A stretch of 64,000 bases of DNA from Streptomyces lydicus (GCF_001729485.1 NZ_CP017157.1:868001-932000), one strand, 5' to 3'; positions 9,348 to 18,890 are shown, counted from the stretch's first letter. Made by a program: numbers and translations. The notes: generated by a model from the sequence alone, not told the origin.

Positions 9348-11882
9348 CTACTCGGCCTTAATGGCCGCCAGCATGTTCAGCCGCGCCGCCCGGCGGGCCG
9401 GCCAGAGGGCGGCCAGGACGCCGACCAGGGCGGCCAGGCCGAGGAAGACGCCCATCCGGCCCCACGGCAGGACCAGTTCGTACGTCGGCATGGAGCTGCC
9501 GATCAGTTCACCGGCCGCCCAGCCGAAGAACACCCCGAGGCCGATGCCGAGGACCCCGCCGAAGAGGGAGATGACCAGGGACTCCAGGCGCACCATGCGC
9601 TTGATGCCGCGGCGGTCCAGGCCGATGGCGCGCAGCATGCCGATCTCCTGCGAGCGTTCGAAGACCGACATCGCCAGCGTGTTGATGACGCCGAGCACCG
9701 CGACGATCACGGCCATGGCCAGCAGCCCGTAGAGCATGTTCAGCAGCAGATTGATCATCTTCGCGATGCCGTCGGTGACGTCCTTCTTGTCGGAGACGGA
9801 GATCGCCGGGTTCTTGCCGAGTGCCTTGACCAGCGTGTCCTTGGTGGCGTCGGTGGCGCCGTGCTTCGTCTTGACCATCACCTGCAGGTCGGTGAGCTGC
9901 TTCTGGTGCGGCGCCAGCGTTGCGTTGTCCAGGAGGATGCCGTGGATCATCTGGTTGCCCCGGTAGACACCGGAGACGGTCAGCGTGCCCTTCTTGCCGT
10001 CCTCGAACGTGACCGGGAGGCGGGAGCCGGGGTGCCAGCCCTGCTTCGCGGCGGTGATGTCGTCCACGACCGTCCGGCCGCCGCGCAGGTCGCCCAGCGC
10101 GCCCTTGGTGAAGTCGAGCCGGGTGAGCTTCCCGAAGTCCTTGCCGTTGACGCCGGTCAGGTACTGGGGGGCGGTGCCGATGCGGGACGGGGAGTTGCGC
10201 AGCGGGCTGACGGCGGTGACCTCGTCGAGGCTGCCGAGCTTCTTTGCCACGTCCGGGGAGAGCGGCGTGTGGGTGGCCATGGAGACGACGTAGTCGGCCT
10301 TGAGTGAGGCGGTGGCCATCTTGTCGATGCCCTGCTGCACGCTGCCGGCGATCACCGTCAGGCCGGTGATCAGCGTCAGCCCGACCATCAGCGCGGAGGC
10401 CGTGGCGGCCGTACGGCGCGGGTTGCGGACCGCGTTCTGCCGGGCGAGGGTGCCGGAGATCCCGAAGGCGCGCAGCACGGGCGCGGCCAGCGCGATCAGC
10501 GGGCGGGACAGCAGCGGCGTCAGGACGAACACGCCGATCAGCAGCAGCACCGCGCCGCCGCCCATCACGGCCTTGCCGTCGGACATCCCGGTGGCGACCA
10601 GGACCCCGGCGACACCGGCGCCCGCGAACAGCGCGCCGACGGTGTTGCGCACGACCAGCGACTTGGTGGTGGCGGCGGCGTGCACGCTGCTCATCGCGGC
10701 GACCGGCGGGATCTTCGCGGCGCGCCGGCCGGGCAGCCAGGCAGCCAGGACGGTGACGACGATGCCGACCAGCAGTGCCGCCAGTACGGTCGAGGGCGAG
10801 ACCACCAGGGGGCCGTCGGGGACGGTCGCGCCGGTGCTGCTCATCAGGGCGCGCAGACCGGCGCCGATGCCGATGCCGGCGGCCAGGCCGGTGACCGCGG
10901 CGACCGCGCCGACGAGGAACGCCTCCAGCAGCACCGAGCGGGTCACCTGCCGGCGGCTCGCGCCGACCGCGCGGAGCAGGGCCAGTTCCTTGGTGCGCTG
11001 GGCGACCAGCATGGTGAAGGTGTTGGCGATGATGAAGATGCCGACGAAGAGCGCGATACCGGCGAAGGCGAGCAGGGCGGTCCGCATGCCGTTCGTGCTC
11101 TCGGCGATGTTCTCGGCCTGGTCGGCGGCGAGCTTCTTGCCGGTGGTGGCCTCGGCGCCGTCCTTGGGCAGCACCTTTTCGACGGCGGACTTCAGCGCGG
11201 TCTGGGAGGTGCCCGCCGTGGCGCGGACGTCGATCTCGCTGAACGTGCCGGGCGCCGCGAACAGCTTCTGCGCGGTCGGGGTGTCGAACAGCGCGAGGCT
11301 GCCGCCGGCCGCGACGGTGCCGTCGTCGGTGGTGAAGACGCCGGTCAGCTTCTGCTCGCGGACCGGCCCGTCGACGGAGATCCGCACGGTGTCGCCGACC
11401 TTGTAGCCGGCCTTGGCCGCGGTGTGCGCGTCCAGCGCGAACTCGTGCGGGCCCTCGGGGGCGGCGCCGCTGCGCATCGGGTAGCGGGCGTCCTTGCCGT
11501 CCTTGCCGGCGAAGTAGTTGCCGCCGCGGGTGGAGAAGCCGTTGCCGATCAGCTGCCCCTTCTTGTCGGCAATGGCGGTGAAGCCGGAGACGGAGCCGGT
11601 GGCGGAGGCCGCGCCGGGCACGTGGGCGGCCTTGTCCAGCAGCTTCTGGTCGAGTGCCGGGGCCGCGCCGGGCGCGCCGGTGCGGCTGTCGGAGGACCGC
11701 GGCTGGATGGCGACGTCGACGTTGTCGTAGCCCTTTTGGGAGCTGGCCCGGAACGCGTCGGAGACGGTCGAGGTGAAGACCAGGGTGCCGGAGACGAAGG
11801 CCACGCCGAGCATGACGGCGAGGACGGTCATCAGCAGCCGGGCCTTGTGCGCGAGCACATTGCGCAAGGCGGTACGGAACAT
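9348..11882 (-). CDS. ABC transporter permease, MacB/FtsX type
   Basis: This 844-aa permease has the double FtsX layout. There is an N-terminal membrane segment (about 15-40, LLMTVLAVMLGVAFVSGTLVF) and a large extracytoplasmic MacB-like domain. Three membrane segments follow, with the LLRAVGASRRQVTRSV motif typical of FtsX loops. A second such half ends with LRAIGLDRRGIKRMVRLES and the final membrane helices. Such permeases extrude lipids, peptides or drugs, or act as mechanotransmission complexes; the substrate is unknown. The ATPase gene lies 50 nt upstream on the same strand. Confidence 0.9.
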   Translation of the reverse strand: MFRTALRNVLAHKARLLMTVLAVMLGVAFVSGTLVFTSTVSDAFRASSQKGYDNVDVAIQPRSSDSRTGAPGAAPALDQKLLDKAAHVPGAASATGSVSGFTAIADKKGQLIGNGFSTRGGNYFAGKDGKDARYPMRSGAAPEGPHEFALDAHTAAKAGYKVGDTVRISVDGPVREQKLTGVFTTDDGTVAAGGSLALFDTPTAQKLFAAPGTFSEIDVRATAGTSQTALKSAVEKVLPKDGAEATTGKKLAADQAENIAESTNGMRTALLAFAGIALFVGIFIIANTFTMLVAQRTKELALLRAVGASRRQVTRSVLLEAFLVGAVAAVTGLAAGIGIGAGLRALMSSTGATVPDGPLVVSPSTVLAALLVGIVVTVLAAWLPGRRAAKIPPVAAMSSVHAAATTKSLVVRNTVGALFAGAGVAGVLVATGMSDGKAVMGGGAVLLLIGVFVLTPLLSRPLIALAAPVLRAFGISGTLARQNAVRNPRRTAATASALMVGLTLITGLTVIAGSVQQGIDKMATASLKADYVVSMATHTPLSPDVAKKLGSLDEVTAVSPLRNSPSRIGTAPQYLTGVNGKDFGKLTRLDFTKGALGDLRGGRTVVDDITAAKQGWHPGSRLPVTFEDGKKGTLTVSGVYRGNQMIHGILLDNATLAPHQKQLTDLQVMVKTKHGATDATKDTLVKALGKNPAISVSDKKDVTDGIAKMINLLLNMLYGLLAMAVIVAVLGVINTLAMSVFERSQEIGMLRAIGLDRRGIKRMVRLESLVISLFGGVLGIGLGVFFGWAAGELIGSSMPTYELVLPWGRMGVFLGLAALVGVLAALWPARRAARLNMLAAIKAE

Positions 11883-11932
11883 GAGTGGGTCCTGGAGGAG
11901 AGGTCCGGAGGTCGGGTGGCGGCTGCCGCGGG

Positions 11933-12715
11933 TCAGCTCGTACGGCCCTTGGCGTCGAAGCCCTTCATCCGTTCGAGGACCATGTCGGCGGTGGGGTCGG
12001 GCATGTCGTCGACGATCCGGCCGTCGGCGAGGAAGACCACGCGGTCCGCGTAGGCGGCGGCGACCGGGTCGTGGGTGACCATCACCACGGTCTGGCCCAG
12101 TTCGCGTACGGAGTTGCGCAGGAAGCCCAGCACCTCGGCGCCGGAGCGGGAGTCGAGGTTGCCGGTGGGCTCGTCGGCGAAGATGATCTCGGGCCGGGAG
12201 GCGAGCGCCCGGGCCACCGCGACGCGCTGCTGCTGGCCGCCGGAGAGCTGGCTGGGGCGGTGCTTGAGGCGGCCGCTGAGCCCGACGGTCTCCACCACGC
12301 GGTCCAGCCAGGCGCGGTCCGGCTTCCGGCCGGCGATGTCCATGGGGAGGGTGATGTTCTCCAGGGCGGTGAGCGTCGGCAGCAGGTTGAACGCCTGGAA
12401 GATGAAGCCGATCTTGTCGCGCCGCAGCTGGGTGAGCTTCTTGTCCTTGAGGCCGGTCAGCTCGATGTCGCCGATGCGGGCGGAGCCCCCGGAGATCGCG
12501 TCCAGGCCGGCCATGCAGTGCATCAGGGTCGACTTGCCGGACCCGGAGGGACCCATGATCGCGGTGAACTGGGCCTGCCGGAAGTCGACGGAGACCGCGT
12601 CCAGGGCGACCACCTGGGTCTCGCCCTGTCCGTAGACCTTGGTGAGATCCGTGGCGCGGGCGGCCACCGCGGTGGTGCGGCTGGCGGTGGAGACGCCGGA
12701 GTGGGTGGTGGTCAC
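11933..12715 (-). CDS. ABC transporter ATP-binding protein, LolD/MacB type
   Basis: This 260-aa ATPase partners the permease directly downstream. Visible motifs are Walker A GPSGSGKSTL, the FQAFNLLPTLTALENI Q-loop region, signature LSGGQQQRVAVARAL, Walker B IIFADEPTGNLD and the H-loop VTHD. This set is typical of the LolD/MacB exporter subfamily. The GTG start is chosen because CAGGAG lies upstream on the minus strand; an in-frame extension to 12799 has no homology. Confidence 0.92.
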   Translation of the reverse strand: MTTTHSGVSTASRTTAVAARATDLTKVYGQGETQVVALDAVSVDFRQAQFTAIMGPSGSGKSTLMHCMAGLDAISGGSARIGDIELTGLKDKKLTQLRRDKIGFIFQAFNLLPTLTALENITLPMDIAGRKPDRAWLDRVVETVGLSGRLKHRPSQLSGGQQQRVAVARALASRPEIIFADEPTGNLDSRSGAEVLGFLRNSVRELGQTVVMVTHDPVAAAYADRVVFLADGRIVDDMPDPTADMVLERMKGFDAKGRTS

Positions 12716-13188
12716 GGGAAGGAGCTCCTGTCGCAACGAGGGTGATCGGAGCCGCGGGCGGCCGGGGCGGTGCCACGGACGACGGGCGGACCTTTCCATC
12801 GTGGGCCAGGAAAGGGGGCGGGGACGTCAACCCCTGTGACCGTCCTCGGCGACACCTGGGAAGTAGCCGGGGGGTGCTCGGTCATCCCTGGGGAGGAGAC
12901 GAACCCCGATGCCGCGGCTGGCTCCGCGGCGGCCTCGGGGCGCCACCCGGAGGGGTGACGGGGCCACGGAGGGAGGCATCGAGTTTCCGTCAATTCGGGC
13001 ACGAATTTGCGCCGCGGCGGGTCCTGGCGGAGCGGGGCATCAGGCATGTGCCTACGGCCTGTACCCAGCGCTGATGCTCCCTCAGTTGCCAATAAAATAA
13101 GACAACCTCGGGATGAGCGGCCGAACTGCGTCGTGCGCTGCGGGCTACGCTCGTGCTGCCCTCTTTGAGGTGGCATGGGGGATCCCAG
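12716..13188. other. Intergenic region upstream of bldA and of the ABC exporter operon
   Basis: I see no credible gene. The region should contain divergent promoters. An AT-rich patch (AATAAAATAAGACAACC, 13091-13107) stands out. TACGCT at 13146-13151 is a possible -10 for the tRNA gene, about 40 nt upstream of its 5' end. Imperfect repeats GCATCAG and CTGATGC near 13037-13078 could form a hairpin. Confidence 0.35.
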
Positions 13189-13270
13189 GCCCGGATGGTG
13201 GAATGCAGACACGGCGAGCTTAAACCTCGCTGGCCTACGGGCCGTGCCGGTTCAAGTCCGGCTCCGGGCA
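13189..13270 (+). tRNA. bldA: tRNA-Leu(UAA), the bldA tRNA
   Basis: An 82-nt class II tRNA. Acceptor arms are GCCCGGA (13189-13195) and TCCGGGC (13263-13269). The anticodon stem GCGAG/CTCGC encloses loop CTTAAAC with anticodon TAA at 13221-13223. A variable arm and the T-arm GCCGGTTCAAGTCCGGC follow, and CCA is not encoded. It reads UUA, the rarest leucine codon in Streptomyces, and in that genus this tRNA (bldA) controls morphological development and antibiotic synthesis. A strong terminator follows at 13318. I found no in-frame TTA codon in the protein genes annotated in this window. Confidence 0.97.
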
Positions 13271-13317
13271 CTCCCGCGAACGGCGGGTCAAAGACAGGCG
13301 ATTGACTGAATATTCAA

Positions 13318-13370
13318 CGAGGAGGGCCGCCGGTGAATGCCGGCGGCCCTCCTCGCTTTGTTGTGTTGTC
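13318..13370. terminator. Strong terminator after bldA, shared with the convergent glycosyltransferase gene
   Basis: A perfect 16-bp stem (CGAGGAGGGCCGCCGG at 13318-13333, CCGGCGGCCCTCCTCG at 13340-13355) with a 6-nt loop is followed by CTTTGTTGTGTTG. It fits termination of the tRNA transcript, and in reverse of the minus-strand gene. Confidence 0.85.
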
Positions 13371-13387
13371 GGCGGGTGAGTGTTGCC

Positions 13388-14557
13388 CTAGCGCTCGACG
13401 AGCGCGAACAGGCTCTCCCAGCGGGCCACAATCTCGTCCGTGGAGAACCGCTGGATGTTCTCCCGCGCGGCCTCGCCCATCGCGTCCCGGAGGTCCTTGT
13501 CGGACATCAACGTGTCGAGATGCCGGGCGAATTCGGTGATATTGCCCGGGGGAGCGAGGAACCCGTCCTCGCCGTCCGTGATGATCTCGTGCACTCCCGG
13601 TGCGACGTCGAAGGCCACACAGGGCACGGCGGTCGCCATCGCCTCCATCGGGGCCAGCGGGAAGCCCTCACCGCGCGAACTCAGCGCGAACACCGCGCTC
13701 TCCCGCAGCGCCCCGGGGACGTCGGCGGTCCGCCCCATCCACTCCACCGACGAGGTCACCCCGAGCTCGGCCGCGAGCTTCCGCAGCGCCTCGGCCTCCT
13801 CGCCGGAGCCGTAGATCCGCAGCGTCCAGTCCGGGTGCTGCTGCGCGACCTTCGCCCACGCCTCCAGCAGCAGGTCGACGCCCTTCTCCTCGTGCAGCCG
13901 GCCGATGCTGACCACGCACTTGCGGGACCGGTCCGAGGGGACGTCGGGGAAGAACGGCAGCGGGTTCGGCATGAAGCCGACGTTGTCCATCCGCTGCCGG
14001 ATCCAGCGGTCGGCGTCCTCGCGGGTGAGCGTCAGCATCCGGTCGACGTCCGCGTAAAACCGCTTGACCCGGCCGAAGCGGGAGGACTTACGGCAGGTTT
14101 CGAACGATTCGTGGCTCATTCCGATCACGGTCAGGCCGGCGGTGTCGGCCAGCGCGACCCACTCCATCGCCCACACCTGGGTGACGATCACGATCCCGCC
14201 CGGCTTCGCCGCCCGGAACAGCGCGCTCATCTTGGCCGCCTGCTGCTGCATCCCCGCCTCACGGGCGGCCCGGCGGCGCTGCTCGGCGACGTTGAGCCGG
14301 TCCTTGAGGCCGCGTACGGGGCGCACCGATGGCGGGTGCTCGGAGTAGAGGGTGGTGGTCCGGAAGGGCAGGTCGTCGGCCAGCTCGTGGACCCGCCCCT
14401 CGGGCGGCGGCACGATGCCGACGATGTGCACCCGGTGGCCCCGCTCGCTGAACAGGCGCGCCATCTGGTGCGACCAACTGGTGATGCCGCCCATCTCGTT
14501 GACGCTGTTGGAGACGAAGAAGATGTCCCGCGGCTCGGCTGCGTACGGCTTGGTCAT
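13388..14557 (-). CDS. Glycosyltransferase family 4 protein
   Basis: This 389-aa GT-B fold retaining glycosyltransferase is probably cytoplasmic and transfers an NDP-sugar onto a lipid- or polymer-linked acceptor. The N-terminal acceptor half contains NSVNEMGGITSWSHQMARLF. The C-terminal donor half has SIGRLHEEKGVDLLLEAW and the family signature SSRGEGFPLAPMEAMATAVPCVAFD (E-x7-E pattern). The ATG shares one base with the stop of the upstream GT2-TagF gene (TGATG), which indicates coupling. The partner suggests a role in teichoic-acid-like wall polymer decoration. Confidence 0.88.
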   Translation of the reverse strand: MTKPYAAEPRDIFFVSNSVNEMGGITSWSHQMARLFSERGHRVHIVGIVPPPEGRVHELADDLPFRTTTLYSEHPPSVRPVRGLKDRLNVAEQRRRAAREAGMQQQAAKMSALFRAAKPGGIVIVTQVWAMEWVALADTAGLTVIGMSHESFETCRKSSRFGRVKRFYADVDRMLTLTREDADRWIRQRMDNVGFMPNPLPFFPDVPSDRSRKCVVSIGRLHEEKGVDLLLEAWAKVAQQHPDWTLRIYGSGEEAEALRKLAAELGVTSSVEWMGRTADVPGALRESAVFALSSRGEGFPLAPMEAMATAVPCVAFDVAPGVHEIITDGEDGFLAPPGNITEFARHLDTLMSDKDLRDAMGEAARENIQRFSTDEIVARWESLFALVER

Positions 14558-17403
14558 CAACGGCTCCACTGCGCAAAGAACTGGTCGACGATGCTCCGGG
14601 CGGCGTCGCCCCGGTCGTATTCTCCGAACTTGGCGACGAATTCCTTACGGCTCTTGGCGTAATCGAGCGGCTGGGACTCGAACGACTTGATCGCCTCGTG
14701 GAATTCGTCCTCGGTGCGGACCACCGGGCCCGGCGCGTGCTCCAGCAGATCGAAGTACGTGCCGCGGCCCTCGTGGACGTATTCGTCGTAGTCGTAGGTG
14801 AAGAAGACCAGCGGCCGGTCGAGCAGCGCATAGTCGAACATCACCGACGAATAGTCCGTGATCAGCCCGTCGGCCAGCGCCAGGATCGGCGTCACGTCGT
14901 GCCGCGCGGAGACGTCGATGACCCGGCCCTGCACGGTCGGCGGCAGCACCACGTGATTGAGGTAGTGCGAGCGCACCAGGAGGACATAGCGGTCGCCGAA
15001 CCGGTCCGCGAAACGCTCCACGTCGAAGGGCAATTCGAAGCGCCCGTGCCGGCCGCCCGCCTTGCGGAACGTCGGCGCGTAAAGCAGCACGGTCTTGTCC
15101 TCGGGAATGCCCAACTCCGCGGCCAGCGGCCCGCGTTCGCGTCGGCCGAGCTCCTCCTCCCGCTCCCGGGCGCGCACCAGTGCGTCGTTGCGCGGGTAGC
15201 CCACCCGCAGCAGCGTCCGCTCCTTGAGCCGGAACGCCTTGGCGAGGGTGTGCACGTCGTGCTCGGAGCGGACCAGGAAGCGGTCGAAGCGGTCCAGGGA
15301 ACGCTGCTGCTCGGCCTGCTGCTGCCGGGTCTGCGCCTTCAGCGACGGCTGGTCGAAGCCCATGTTCTTCAGCGCCGAGCCGTGCCAGGTCTGGAGGTAG
15401 GTGGTCTCCGGGCGCTTGGTGAGCTTGAGCGGGTAGCTCTGGTTGTCCACCCAGAACTCGGCCTGCGCCAGCGCCTTGAGGTACGGCAGCGACCAGCGCT
15501 TGACGAGGGTGACGTCCTTCGGGAAGTCCTTCGAGGACCCGGCGTACGACCAGATCGCCTCGAAGTCCAGGCCCTGGCGGCGCATCTCCTCGTAGATGGC
15601 GCGGGGGCTGTCGCTGTACTGCTTGCCCAGGTGGCTCTCGAAGACGACCGTGCGCTTCTTGATCGGGAGCCGGCTGAACACCTCGTGGTAGGCGCGCAGC
15701 TTGTTGTCGCCCGACGTGACCTTCTTGCGCAGCGCCTTCGCCTTGCGGTAGCCGGTCTTGGCCAGCGTCCCCGGCGTGCCGCGCACCCCGCGGGTGATCA
15801 GCTCCTGGACGCGCTCGGCGTTGCGGCTCTCACTGACCAGGCGGAACGCCAGGTGCCCCTTCGACGAGGCGTGCGGCTCCAGGTGATCCGCGACCATCCG
15901 CGTCAGCCGCGGGCGGACCGGGGGCCCGCCGGCCAGCGGGGTGTCGGCGACGGTCAGCCGGGTCGTGGTGGGCGCCCCGTCCACGTCCAGCCGCAGCCGT
16001 ACGTCCCAGATGGTGTCGACGATGCCCAGCGGGCGCAGCCGGGCGGTGAGGTCCGCCGCGGCCTCCCAGTGGACGGTGTCACCCTCGTGGCGCAGCGTCC
16101 GGACCGGGAACTGGAAGGACTGCAGGCTGCGCCGCCGGGCGCTGAACTCCAGCACGCCCTTCAGGCCGGCGCCCGGCGGGATGACGCCGAGCGGGTTGGT
16201 GATCCGTCCGGCCAGCGTGACGGACCCGCCGGACTCGCGGTAGGAGGTCAGCTGGTTGCGCAGGAACAGCTGGTTGACCGGCTTCTCGTGGTAGCCGATG
16301 TCGGTGACGTCCAGCACCTCGCGGCCGAACGCGTCGTCGAAGTGCCCGCCGCACCAGTAGATCCGCCCGTCGTGCTCGGCGAGCGGGGAGGAGACCTTGT
16401 CGCGGTTGATGAGCGTGTCCACCGCGGGGATCAGGTTGTCCCAGTCACCCTGCTGGAGCAGATACGCGCAGATGGCCTGTATCGGCTGGACGCGCTCGTA
16501 CGCCTCGGGGGCGATCCCGGCGAGGTAGTCCCGGGAGAGCTCGGCGAACTCGCGACGGTAGGACTCGTCGCGGAACGGCAGGTCCCGCAGGTGCAGCACC
16601 AGGTCGTGCTTGAGGAATTTGACGTCCTTGGCGAGCTTCATCTCGCTCAGCCCGCGCTCGGCCAGCAGCGCGTCGATACGCCGGTGGATCTCCAGCCGGT
16701 GCGCGTAGTTCGTCATTTCGTGTCGCCGGTTCGTCACCGACTTCACGGCGGCCCGCTCGAATACGTGCCAGAAATAGACCTGATTGGGGATCAGGGTGAT
16801 GCGCTTCGCCGCCAGATAGGCATCGGCGATAAACATCAGGTCCTCGTAGAACATGCCCTTGGGAAAGCGGAGGTCATGTTCGATGAGGAATTCGCGCCGA
16901 TAGCACTTGTTCGTGGAGAGGGTGTCCCACACGAACAGGTCCGGCAATTCCGTGACGGATTCGATGGTGCGGGTCGTGGCATACAGCCAGGAATACCACT
17001 CGTCCCGCTTCTGGTTTCGGGTGTCCTTGTGCAGTCGCACGCACAGGCCGGAAACGATGTCGGAGTCGGTTTCCTCGGCGGCCTCCAGCATATTCCGGCA
17101 CGCATTGACCTCCAGGACGTCGTCACTGTCCAGGAACATGACGTAGCGGCCCTCGGTGTGCTGGATACCGGCGTTGCGCGGCTCGCCGCCGGCGCCGCTG
17201 TTCTCCGGCAGCTGGAAGGCCCGCACCCGCCCGGGGTGGGTGGCCGCGAGCTGCTGGGCGACTTCGAAAGAACGGTCGGTGCTGCAATCGTCGACGATCA
17301 CCACCTCGACGTCCCGGAGCGTTTGGTCCAGTACGGACTGGACCGCGGTCGGCAACCGGTCGGCGTCGTTGTAGACGATGACGACTACTGAGACGTCAGG
17401 CAC
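14557..17403 (-). CDS. Fusion of GT2 glycosyltransferase and TagF-like CDP-glycerol glycerophosphotransferase
   Basis: This 948-aa two-enzyme protein is likely to build a teichoic-acid-type wall polymer at the inner membrane face. Residues about 3-170 are a GT2 domain (SVVVIVYNDADRL, DSD at 92-94, NSGAGGEPRNAGI). A middle region (about 330-560) has no clear assignment. Residues about 580-945 are a CDP-glycerol glycerophosphotransferase domain, with FESHLGKQYSDSPRAI, WHGSALKNMGFD, LLYAPTFR and the catalytic-region LITDYSSVMFDYALLDRPLVFF. The order glycosyltransferase then polymerase in one chain fits alternating sugar and polyol-phosphate addition. Confidence 0.9.
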   Translation of the reverse strand: MPDVSVVVIVYNDADRLPTAVQSVLDQTLRDVEVVIVDDCSTDRSFEVAQQLAATHPGRVRAFQLPENSGAGGEPRNAGIQHTEGRYVMFLDSDDVLEVNACRNMLEAAEETDSDIVSGLCVRLHKDTRNQKRDEWYSWLYATTRTIESVTELPDLFVWDTLSTNKCYRREFLIEHDLRFPKGMFYEDLMFIADAYLAAKRITLIPNQVYFWHVFERAAVKSVTNRRHEMTNYAHRLEIHRRIDALLAERGLSEMKLAKDVKFLKHDLVLHLRDLPFRDESYRREFAELSRDYLAGIAPEAYERVQPIQAICAYLLQQGDWDNLIPAVDTLINRDKVSSPLAEHDGRIYWCGGHFDDAFGREVLDVTDIGYHEKPVNQLFLRNQLTSYRESGGSVTLAGRITNPLGVIPPGAGLKGVLEFSARRRSLQSFQFPVRTLRHEGDTVHWEAAADLTARLRPLGIVDTIWDVRLRLDVDGAPTTTRLTVADTPLAGGPPVRPRLTRMVADHLEPHASSKGHLAFRLVSESRNAERVQELITRGVRGTPGTLAKTGYRKAKALRKKVTSGDNKLRAYHEVFSRLPIKKRTVVFESHLGKQYSDSPRAIYEEMRRQGLDFEAIWSYAGSSKDFPKDVTLVKRWSLPYLKALAQAEFWVDNQSYPLKLTKRPETTYLQTWHGSALKNMGFDQPSLKAQTRQQQAEQQRSLDRFDRFLVRSEHDVHTLAKAFRLKERTLLRVGYPRNDALVRAREREEELGRRERGPLAAELGIPEDKTVLLYAPTFRKAGGRHGRFELPFDVERFADRFGDRYVLLVRSHYLNHVVLPPTVQGRVIDVSARHDVTPILALADGLITDYSSVMFDYALLDRPLVFFTYDYDEYVHEGRGTYFDLLEHAPGPVVRTEDEFHEAIKSFESQPLDYAKSRKEFVAKFGEYDRGDAARSIVDQFFAQWSR

Positions 17404-17931
17404 AGGGACCTCAACCCTCTTTCGCTGCTGTTTCCCGCCAGAATAGCCCTATGTGTACCCTCGGTTTAAACCGATCGCGCCCAAGGCGCTACGCACAGTG
17501 AGTAACCGGCGCATCGGGGAGGGCACTCCGGCGTTCGGACCATGACCACTCGTCATCCGGAGGTCCCCCGCCAGGGTCCCGGCCGGAGGAGAAGACGGCC
17601 GCTCCGGTGAATCGGTTGCCTGGGCCCGGTGTGACCTGCGTTGCGATCAGGTATTCATCGGACGCGGCGCGGGGCGGTGCGGGGAAGAGAGGGGATGTAG
17701 GGGGAAGCGGAGGGAAGAAGGCCGAAGTGGGGGGAAGCGACGGGAAATAGCGGTTCGTGTACGGCGGTGGTCGCACCGCCGGGCACCTCCGCGCCCTCCC
17801 GTACGTCCTCCTCTTGGCGGATGCGTCACCCCCGGATCGGGGAAAGATCCTGCTCAAGAACTAGCGACGTGTCTTTGCCAAGCCATTACGCTTGCCGTCA
17901 AGGCCGCGCAGGGCGGCCATGGAGGAGTGAG
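17404..17931. other. Intergenic region with a polypurine tract
   Basis: No gene is recognised. The stretch should hold divergent promoters; GGTTTAAACC at 17463-17472 is an AT-containing palindrome near the glycosyltransferase start. From about 17679 to 17754 the plus strand is almost all purine, with GGGGAAG-like repeats. A GGAGGAG ribosome binding site for the next gene is at 17921-17927. Confidence 0.4.
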
Positions 17932-18774
17932 ATGAGGAGCAGTAACCCGGTCTTCTCGCGACGGGGCTTCAGCCGCGACACCGGCTACGCGGGCTTCAAC
18001 GCACCGCCGCAGGCCGGGGGCCCCACCGCGAACCCGTACGCCGGCACGAACCCCTACGCCCAGGGCGCACAGCCCACCACCCAGGCACCGCCGCAGTACG
18101 TACCGCAGACCCGCCCGATGACGATGGACGACGTCGTCACGCGCACCGGGCTGACGCTCGGCACGGTCGTCGTCGGTGCCACGCTCGGCTGGCTGTTCCT
18201 GACCGAGAACCTCGGCTTCGCCGTCGGCGCCGGCCTGGTCGCGATGGTGCTGGGCCTCGTCCAGTCCTTCAAGCGCAAGCCGTCGCCCGCGCTGATCCTG
18301 TCGTACGCCGTCCTGGAGGGTGTCTTCCTCGGCGCGCTCAGCGGCTACCTCAACGGCCTGCCGAAGATGAACGGCGCCCCCATGCAGGCGGTGCTGGGCA
18401 CGATGGCGGTGTTCGTCGCGATGCTGGTCGCCTACAAGACGCGGATCGTGCGGGTCACCGCCCGCTTCACCCGCTTCGTGCTGATCGCGGCCCTGGGCTT
18501 CGTCCTGCTGTCGCTGGTCAACCTGGCGTTCATGGCCTTCGGCGGCGGGGACGGCCTCGGCTTCCGCAGCGGCGGCCTGGGCATCCTGTTCGGCGTCGTC
18601 GGCGTGGTGCTCGGCGCGCTGTTCCTGGCCCTGGACTTCAAGCAGGTCGAGGACGGCATCGCCTACGGCGCCCCGCGTGAGGAGTCCTGGCTCGCGGCGT
18701 TCGGCCTGACCCTCACCCTGGTGTGGATCTACATGGAGATGCTGCGGCTGATCTCGATCCTCCGGGGCGACTGA
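17932..18774 (+). CDS. Bax inhibitor-1/YccA family membrane protein
   Basis: This 280-aa integral membrane protein is of the actinobacterial BI-1/YccA branch; its biochemical role is not established. The N-terminal ~65 residues are hydrophilic and rich in Pro, Gly, Gln and Asn (NPYAGTNPYAQGAQPTT). Seven membrane segments follow from about residue 70. The conserved family stretch (ALFLALDFKQVEDGI and YGAPREESWLAAFGLTLTLVWIY) lies near the end. GGAGGAG precedes the ATG. A perfect 20-bp hairpin follows the stop. Confidence 0.88.
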   Translation: MRSSNPVFSRRGFSRDTGYAGFNAPPQAGGPTANPYAGTNPYAQGAQPTTQAPPQYVPQTRPMTMDDVVTRTGLTLGTVVVGATLGWLFLTENLGFAVGAGLVAMVLGLVQSFKRKPSPALILSYAVLEGVFLGALSGYLNGLPKMNGAPMQAVLGTMAVFVAMLVAYKTRIVRVTARFTRFVLIAALGFVLLSLVNLAFMAFGGGDGLGFRSGGLGILFGVVGVVLGALFLALDFKQVEDGIAYGAPREESWLAAFGLTLTLVWIYMEMLRLISILRGD

Positions 18775-18799
18775 CGCCGCACGGCGTCGCGGGACATCC

Positions 18800-18840
18800 G
18801 GGCGAAGGGCCCGCAGGCACTGCCTGCGGGCCCTTCGCCC
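18800..18840 (+). terminator. Terminator after the BI-1 family gene
   Basis: A perfect 20-bp inverted repeat (18800-18819 against 18821-18840, starting GGGCGAAGGGCCC) with a minimal loop lies 25 nt after the stop and before a convergent gene. Confidence 0.85.
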
Positions 18841-18890
18841 TGTCTGTCGCGTGTCCCGAACCGGACCCGGCCGAAGGCCGTCATCGCAGG

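Noticed and set aside
12742..13212. Several 60-170 codon frames upstream of bldA
   Set aside because: They overlap each other on both strands, have no family resemblance and lie in a region expected to hold promoters.
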